Source: JACQID01 sp035290885
GTDB taxonomy: Archaea > Aenigmatarchaeota > Aenigmatarchaeia > GW2011-AR5
Assembly (NCBI GenBank): GCA_035290885.1
Contig: DATDTL010000080.1
Span: 1 to 8,963 of the forward strand
Direction of reading: 5' to 3'
DNA length: 8,963 nt
Positions 5,032 to 8,963 of the stretch are shown here, one piece after another (position 1 is the stretch's first letter; the number at the start of each line of letters is the position of its first letter). The notes beneath the pieces are model-generated. The model saw nothing but the letters and a program-made list of their open reading frames with translations. It was not told where the DNA came from and searched no databases. A program made the translations under genes and the position numbers.

Positions 5032-5457
5032 ATGGAAAAAGTAAAAAGCAAGATAGTGGTGCTGAATTCGCTTCGCTCGCACTTCTTCCTTGTTTTCAAC
5101 GTTCTGATATTACTTATAATGGCATATCTTATTGTGTATGCTCCGGAGGGCTATGTTCCAGGGCTTGTTCTGATGGCAGCACTGTGGCTCGTGATGATGC
5201 TCGTGATAAACAAGGTGGAGATACTGCAGGATTCAGTCATCGTGGAGCCGTGGGTAAGCGCGATCATAAGAGCCGGACTGTGGTCAAGAATTGAGAAGAA
5301 GCAGATAAAGTCCGTGGAATACATGCCAGGCGGAAGGTTCACAGGAGAGATGATGATAAAATACGTCGAAGAGAAGAAAGAAAAGAAGCTTTATGTCGGC
5401 ATAACAGAGAACGGCGCCGGCGACATAAAAGCGATAAGGCAGTTCTTCAAGAAATGA
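5032..5457 (+). CDS. Two-transmembrane protein with C-terminal PH-like domain
   Basis: The 141-residue product has two hydrophobic helices (about 17-37 and 42-60) joined by a very short loop (A-P-E-G-Y-V). A hydrophilic, strand-rich tail of about 80 residues follows. This layout resembles small bacterial-PH-domain (YdbT/bPH-like) and related membrane proteins, in which two helices precede a beta domain on the cytoplasmic side. The tail contains E-I-L-Q-D-S-V-I-V-E, a conserved-looking I-E-K-K-Q-I-K-S-V-E-Y segment typical of PH-like strands, and ends in a lysine-rich helix. Function is not known. It is the first gene of a cluster and is followed after 25 bases by the VOC gene. The domain assignment is a pattern judgement. 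Confidence 0.7.
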   Translation: MEKVKSKIVVLNSLRSHFFLVFNVLILLIMAYLIVYAPEGYVPGLVLMAALWLVMMLVINKVEILQDSVIVEPWVSAIIRAGLWSRIEKKQIKSVEYMPGGRFTGEMMIKYVEEKKEKKLYVGITENGAGDIKAIRQFFKK

Positions 5458-5473
5458 TGCCGTTAAAAACGAA

Positions 5474-5479
5474 GGTGAT
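5474..5479 (+). promoter_or_regulatory. Ribosome binding site of the VOC gene
   Basis: GGTGAT matches the archaeal anti-Shine-Dalgarno sequence and lies 3 bases before the ATG at 5483. It supports that start and indicates translation from a polycistronic message begun upstream of 5032. Confidence 0.7.
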
Positions 5480-5482
5480 TTT

Positions 5483-5881
5483 ATGGACAAAGTGGTGCAT
5501 TTCGAGATTCCCGCGGACAACATGGACAGGGCGGTAAAGTTCTACAAAGAGACGTTCGGCTGGAAGATAGACAAGGTGAAGGATATGCCTTATTATATGG
5601 CGCACACCGTGGAAACTGACCAGAAAGGCATGCCCAAGCAGCCGGGCGCCATAAATGGCGGCCTGATGCAGCGCCAGTCAAAGGAAGAAAAACCCGTAGT
5701 GGTGATAAACGTGGCTTCGCTGGATGAAGCGCTGAAGAAGGCGCAGAAAGCCGGAGCCAAGGTCGTGATGCCAAAGATGGATGTCGGCGGCATGGGTATT
5801 TACGCCCGCATAGCCGACACCGAAGGCAACGTCATAGGCGTCTGGCAGGACGTGAAGAAACCGGGTGAAAGCGCCAAATGA
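5483..5881 (+). CDS. VOC family protein (glyoxalase-like)
   Basis: The 132-residue product is a vicinal-oxygen-chelate superfamily protein with two beta-alpha-beta-beta-beta modules. The first opens with V-V-H-F-E-I-P-A-D-N (4-13), D-R-A-V-K-F-Y and F-G-W. The second (about 72-123) ends with the typical I-A-D-T-E-G-N-V-I-G-V-W-Q (110-122). H6 and E114 are at the positions where glyoxalase-like metalloenzymes bind a divalent metal. The sequence most resembles the small CFP30/COG3324-type group, whose substrates are mostly unknown, so glyoxalase I activity should not be assumed. A GGTGAT site precedes the start. The stop codon overlaps the ATG of the next gene by 4 bases (ATGA), indicating translational coupling to the M24 peptidase. 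Confidence 0.85.
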   Translation: MDKVVHFEIPADNMDRAVKFYKETFGWKIDKVKDMPYYMAHTVETDQKGMPKQPGAINGGLMQRQSKEEKPVVVINVASLDEALKKAQKAGAKVVMPKMDVGGMGIYARIADTEGNVIGVWQDVKKPGESAK

Positions 5882-6957
5882 TGGAAAGGATAAGGAAAAT
5901 CTTTTCCGGGGCCAAGGCAGACGCCTTTGTCATCGTGAACGGCAGCCATCCCTGCATTGACCCCAATTTCTTTTATGTCAGCGGCATACTTTCCGGGGTG
6001 TTTGAGCATTCCATGATAATCGCACGGAAAGGAGGCCGCGCGACGCTGCTTACTTCAAGGCTTGAGGAAGCGATAGCGCGGAAGGAGACTTCGCTGGACG
6101 TGCAGGTCTTTGAAACAAAGGAGGCCAAGGAAAAGGCCGTAAGGGATCTTCTTTCCGGGGCGAAGGCCATAGGGCTGAGCGGAAGTGCCCTTTCCTACAG
6201 GGACTATAACAGGCTTTGCGAGGTCATCAAGGCTGAAATGAAAGACATAGCTCCTGCGTTCGCGCGGGCGCGCTCCATTAAGGACGCAAAAGAGATCAAG
6301 TCCATAGCAGAGGCCTGCCGCATATCCGCAAAGGCTGCCGAGGAGTTTCCTTCTTATCTTGAGGAGGGTGTTACAGAAAGGCAGATGTCAGCGAAGCTTG
6401 CCGAGCTTCAATATACCTTTGGCGCAACGAACATGGCATTCCCTCCAATAGTGGCGTTCGGCGAGAACGCCTCAAGGCCGCACCACACATCTTCGCTGCG
6501 AAAGCTCAAGAAAAATGAGTTCGTGCTTATTGATTTTGGCGCGGAATTCATGCGCTATGCCTCGGACCTTTCCCGGACTTTCGTGTTTGGAAGGGCATCG
6601 CCAACGATGAAGTCCATGTACATGACGGTAGAAGATGCCCAAGACGCTGCTATGAACGTAATAAGGGACGGCGCAAATGGCAAGGACGCCGACATTGCCG
6701 CGCGCAGTATAATAGACAGGAAATTCAAAGGCAGTTTCATACATTCGCTCGGCCACGAAGTCGGTCTGCAGATCCACGACGGCGGAGTTCTCAGTTCCAA
6801 GGCGGACTTTCCGCTGAAAAAGAACATGGTCGTCACCAACGAGCCGGGAGTATACGTTCCGCGGATTGGCGGCGTAAGGATAGAGGATACGGTTCTGGTA
6901 GGCAAAGGCAAGCCGAAAATCCTGACAAAATGCAGCAGCGAACTCCAAGAAGTATGA
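5878..6957 (+). CDS. M24 family metallopeptidase (Xaa-Pro aminopeptidase/prolidase-like)
   Basis: The 359-residue product has the two-domain layout of M24B peptidases: a creatinase-like N-terminal domain (about 1-130) and a pita-bread catalytic domain (about 135-355). All five metal ligands are present: D219 (V-L-I-D-F-G), D230 (Y-A-S-D-L-S-R-T), H293 (S-L-G-H-E-V-G), E322 (T-N-E-P-G-V-Y) and E336 (G-G-V-R-I-E-D-T). Histidines 202-203 (N-A-S-R-P-H-H) match the substrate-side position. It probably removes N-terminal residues before proline or splits X-Pro dipeptides in the cytoplasm. The start overlaps the VOC stop codon (ATGA), and a GGTGA site lies 10 bases upstream. A second ATG immediately follows the first, so the true start may be one codon later. 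The gene ends directly against the convergent GTPase gene with no spacer. Confidence 0.92.
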   Translation: MMERIRKIFSGAKADAFVIVNGSHPCIDPNFFYVSGILSGVFEHSMIIARKGGRATLLTSRLEEAIARKETSLDVQVFETKEAKEKAVRDLLSGAKAIGLSGSALSYRDYNRLCEVIKAEMKDIAPAFARARSIKDAKEIKSIAEACRISAKAAEEFPSYLEEGVTERQMSAKLAELQYTFGATNMAFPPIVAFGENASRPHHTSSLRKLKKNEFVLIDFGAEFMRYASDLSRTFVFGRASPTMKSMYMTVEDAQDAAMNVIRDGANGKDADIAARSIIDRKFKGSFIHSLGHEVGLQIHDGGVLSSKADFPLKKNMVVTNEPGVYVPRIGGVRIEDTVLVGKGKPKILTKCSSELQEV

Positions 6958-8151
6958 TTATCTGCTCGTGATTATCTCCACTACGTCGCCCGCCTTAAGC
7001 AGATGCTCTTTGCCTACTACCATCCTTGTCTTCACATCTATGGCCCTGATAAATGCCTTGCCTATGTCGGTGTGTATTTTATAGGCGAAATCAAGGGCAG
7101 TGGATTTTGGCGGCAGCAGGAAACAATCGGGAAGCACGTTCCCGTCCTTGTCCTGCAGCTTGTTGAGGCCTCCGGGAAATATGTTGATGTAATGCAGCAT
7201 GCCGAATACCGCGTGGTTCAGGACGTCCTGCACCCCTGTCGTGCCGTATTTTTCCAGCACGTTCTTTCTTACGAATTCCAGCCCCGCTTTCTGCTTGTCG
7301 TTCATAAGGTCAGCGTCCTTGACGGCAAGCGTCTTCTCCCCGGGTATGTAGCTTATCATGCCCGCCCTGTGAGCTTCCCTTAAAGCGAGTTCGGATTCTG
7401 CCGAGCAGGGTATTATCTTCAGGTGCGGGAACTGTTCTTTTAGCCTTATAATATTTTTCTCTGCATCGCCCTTGTCCATCTTGTTCGCCGCAATTATCAT
7501 CGGCTTTGTCTTCTTTCTGAGGTAGCTCGATAGCGCAAGCATCTGCTCTTCTGTCCACAAAGCCACGTTTTCAGTGTCAAGCTTCAGCGCTGTGACGGCC
7601 TCGTTCATCAGCTCTTCCTTGACGCTGAATGCGGACATCTGCTCGGCAAGTTCTTTCGCGACTTCCTTTTCGCCGTGCTGAAGAGTGCGGGAGAACTTGG
7701 CCCAGCCTTTCTTGAGTATGCCAAGATACCAGTAATCCAGTTCTTCTTCCAGAAACTTCACGTCCTCGGCAGGATCGTAGCCCTGCGTGCGCTCGCCCTT
7801 CTCGTTTGTCGTGCCGGACGCGTCTATCACGTGTACCAGCACATCCGCCTGATTCAAATCATTAAGGAACTGGTTGCCCATTCCCTTGCCTTCGTGCGCG
7901 CCCGGGACAAGGCCGGCAACGTCTATCATGTCTATCGGAACGAACCTCGTGCCGTCTATGCAGTATCCGTAGCGCGGGTTGCATTTCACGTTGAAATGCT
8001 TCTCGGCGCACTCCACCTTCACGAACCCGACGCTATGGTTCGGCTCTATAGTGACAAAGGGATAGTCCGCTATCTTGACTTCGGCCAATGTCGCTGCCTT
8101 GAAGAAAGTGCTCTTCCCTACGTTGGGTTTTCCTACTACGCCTACAAGCAT
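6958..8151 (-). CDS. YchF/Obg-like GTPase with C-terminal TGS domain
   Basis: The 397-residue product is an archaeal member of the TRAFAC Obg/YchF group, proteins that associate with ribosomes. G1 is GKPNVGKS (7-14), switch-region Y-P-F-V-T-I-E-P-N at 30-38, G3 D-V-A-G (77-80) followed by L-V-P-G-A-H-E-G-K-G-M-G-N, and G4 NKMD (223-226). G5-like S-A-E is at 250-252. A TGS domain (about 320-397) ends G-D-V-V-E-I-I. Bacterial and eukaryotic YchF have N-x-x-E at G4 and prefer ATP; the NKMD here predicts GTP. The open frame extends far upstream of 8151, but M-L-V-G-V-V-G-K-P-N fits the family N-terminus. A TATA-like box lies about 20-30 bases before it, so 8151 is the right start. The gene is divergent from the ABC ATPase gene. 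Confidence 0.93.
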   Translation of the reverse strand: MLVGVVGKPNVGKSTFFKAATLAEVKIADYPFVTIEPNHSVGFVKVECAEKHFNVKCNPRYGYCIDGTRFVPIDMIDVAGLVPGAHEGKGMGNQFLNDLNQADVLVHVIDASGTTNEKGERTQGYDPAEDVKFLEEELDYWYLGILKKGWAKFSRTLQHGEKEVAKELAEQMSAFSVKEELMNEAVTALKLDTENVALWTEEQMLALSSYLRKKTKPMIIAANKMDKGDAEKNIIRLKEQFPHLKIIPCSAESELALREAHRAGMISYIPGEKTLAVKDADLMNDKQKAGLEFVRKNVLEKYGTTGVQDVLNHAVFGMLHYINIFPGGLNKLQDKDGNVLPDCFLLPPKSTALDFAYKIHTDIGKAFIRAIDVKTRMVVGKEHLLKAGDVVEIITSR

Positions 8152-8169
8152 GACTACAGACTCTTTGGA

Positions 8170-8180
8170 TATTTTAAATA
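8170..8180. promoter_or_regulatory. Shared divergent TATA-like element
   Basis: TATTTTAAATA is nearly symmetric and is the only strongly A/T-rich box in the 57-base gap between the GTPase start (8151, minus) and the ABC ATPase start (8209, plus). It lies 19-29 bases from the first and 29-39 bases from the second, so it can serve both directions. Neither start has a convincing Shine-Dalgarno sequence, consistent with leaderless or short-leader messages. Confidence 0.55.
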
Positions 8181-8208
8181 GCTTTTCGGTCCACATATCT
8201 CTGATACT

Positions 8209-8943
8209 ATGGAGCCCGTGATGCTGGAAGCGAAAAATCTGGTGGTCGGCGTCGAAAAATTCAGGGTATCGGGCATATCGTTCTCCCTCTGCGGCGGCGA
8301 CATTCTTGGCCTTGTGGGCCGGTCGGGCGAGGGCAAGTCCATTCTCATAAAAACGCTCACGGGCCTCAGAAGGCCGCTTTCGGGCAAAATAACGGTGAAA
8401 TCCGGGGACTCTGAAACTGGGATGGCGGAAATCGCGGGCTATTCGCCCCAAGACAACGCCCTGTTTCCTTTCCTTACGGTGGAGGAGAACATAGCCACGT
8501 TCGCCGAGTTGCACGGCGTGAAAAGGAAAGAATTGGGGGAAAAGACGTCTATCCTGCTGAAGCGTCTTGGCCTCGAAAAGAGCAGGAAGAAGCGCATAAT
8601 AGAATTGTCCGGCGGCATGCGGAAAAGGGCGGACCTTGCCGCGGCCCTGATACAGGACCCTTCCATAATAATACTCGACGAGCCATTCAACGGGCTGGAC
8701 GTTTCTGTCCAGCAGTTCGTGTGGAACCTGCTTACCGACCTTGCGCGGGAAGACCGGATAATCATAATATCCAGCCACATACTTGGGGATATGCAGAAGC
8801 GATGCACCAAGTTTGGGCTTGTGTTCGAGGGGAAATACTACGGCACGGAGCGGATACTTGAGGCAATACGCGAGAAGAAGACGAAGAATCTTGAGGGGCT
8901 TCTGAACAACCTATTCTCAGGCAGGCTTGCAATGGAGGAATAA
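8209..8943 (+). CDS. ABC transporter ATP-binding protein
   Basis: The 244-residue product is a complete ABC nucleotide-binding domain. It has Walker A GRSGEGKS (37-44), a Q-loop glutamine at 81 (Y-S-P-Q-D-N), the signature L-S-G-G-M (133-137), Walker B I-I-I-L-D-E (153-158), the D-loop G-L-D (162-164) and the H-loop histidine 190 (S-S-H). The overall pattern (A-L-F-P-F-L-T-V-E-E-N-I, signature followed by R-K-R-A-D-L-A-A-A-L) is that of export-type ATPases for drugs or lipids rather than solute importers. There is no membrane segment, so it works at the inner face with a separate permease. Its TAA stop overlaps the first ATG of the next gene, and GGAGG lies just upstream, so the neighbour is co-translated and is probably that permease. 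M5 at 8221 is an alternative start. Confidence 0.93.
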   Translation: MEPVMLEAKNLVVGVEKFRVSGISFSLCGGDILGLVGRSGEGKSILIKTLTGLRRPLSGKITVKSGDSETGMAEIAGYSPQDNALFPFLTVEENIATFAELHGVKRKELGEKTSILLKRLGLEKSRKKRIIELSGGMRKRADLAAALIQDPSIIILDEPFNGLDVSVQQFVWNLLTDLAREDRIIIISSHILGDMQKRCTKFGLVFEGKYYGTERILEAIREKKTKNLEGLLNNLFSGRLAMEE

Positions 8944-8963
8944 TGGATGTCAAAGACCGTTGC
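8943..8963 (+). CDS. Start of the next gene, probably the ABC permease (truncated)
   Basis: GGAGG at 8934-8938 precedes two possible starts: ATG 8943, which overlaps the ABC stop codon by one base and reads M-D-V-K-D-R-C, and ATG 8947, in another frame, reading M-S-K-T-V. The second has the better spacing (8 bases against 4) from the ribosome site. Only a few codons lie in the window, so the frame and product cannot be settled. The coupling to an ABC ATPase suggests the membrane subunit. Confidence 0.5.

Noticed and set aside
8152..8778. Upstream extension of the GTPase frame, which would give a 606-residue protein
   Set aside because: The extra 209 residues have no recognisable fold and run antisense through the ABC ATPase gene. 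The family N-terminus and a TATA-like box both point to the start at 8151.
1..8963. CRISPR arrays, tRNA or rRNA genes
   Set aside because: No regularly spaced direct repeats, cloverleaf patterns or rRNA signatures were found on either strand by reading.

Overview
The window looks archaeal. It carries an archaeal-type FtsZ, a NucS/EndoMS mismatch endonuclease with a C-terminal PIP-like motif, and a YchF-related GTPase with a TGS domain and an NKxD motif. Several genes have an AT-rich TATA-like box about 20-30 nt before the start codon and no ribosome binding site, as expected for leaderless transcripts. Genes inside clusters instead have GGTGA or GGAGG sites. Isoleucine is very often encoded by ATA. 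Together this fits a euryarchaeal or DPANN (for example Micrarchaeota-like) genome, but no rRNA or other decisive marker is present, so the lineage is only a guess.

Layout. Positions 1-120 hold the end of a DUF2080 (transposase-associated) protein. A decayed reading frame follows to 334 and may be the tail of a transposase. A gene-free, partly AT-rich stretch runs to 699. Two plus-strand nuclease genes come next: nucS (700-1491) and an ATP-cone/Mrr-like restriction endonuclease (1558-2358). A stem-loop with a T tract separates the latter from convergent ftsZ (3507-2470, minus). The 300-bp region upstream of ftsZ contains an orphan 11-bp perfect hairpin followed by a T-rich tract, possibly the end of a small RNA. 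Then come a small membrane-anchored, cysteine-rich, putatively glycosylated protein (3810-4187) and a PIG-L/LmbE-type deacetylase (4219-4887). A 98-bp MITE-like element with 17-bp inverted repeats and a 9-bp direct repeat sits exactly at the deacetylase stop codon. A tight plus-strand cluster follows: a two-TM protein, a VOC-family protein and an M24 metallopeptidase (5032-6957). The M24 gene abuts the convergent YchF-like GTPase (8151-6958) with no gap. That GTPase diverges, from a shared TATA-like element, from an ABC-transporter ATPase (8209-8943), whose partner gene begins at the window edge.

How the genes work together. The two nucleases are plausibly a genome-maintenance pair. The ABC ATPase and the truncated next gene are probably an exporter. 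The remaining genes are housekeeping (division, translation-associated GTPase, peptide turnover) or poorly characterised. The most unusual signals are the MITE with its intact target duplication, the orphan hairpin beside ftsZ, the mobile-element debris at the left edge, and the nucS/ATP-cone nuclease pairing.
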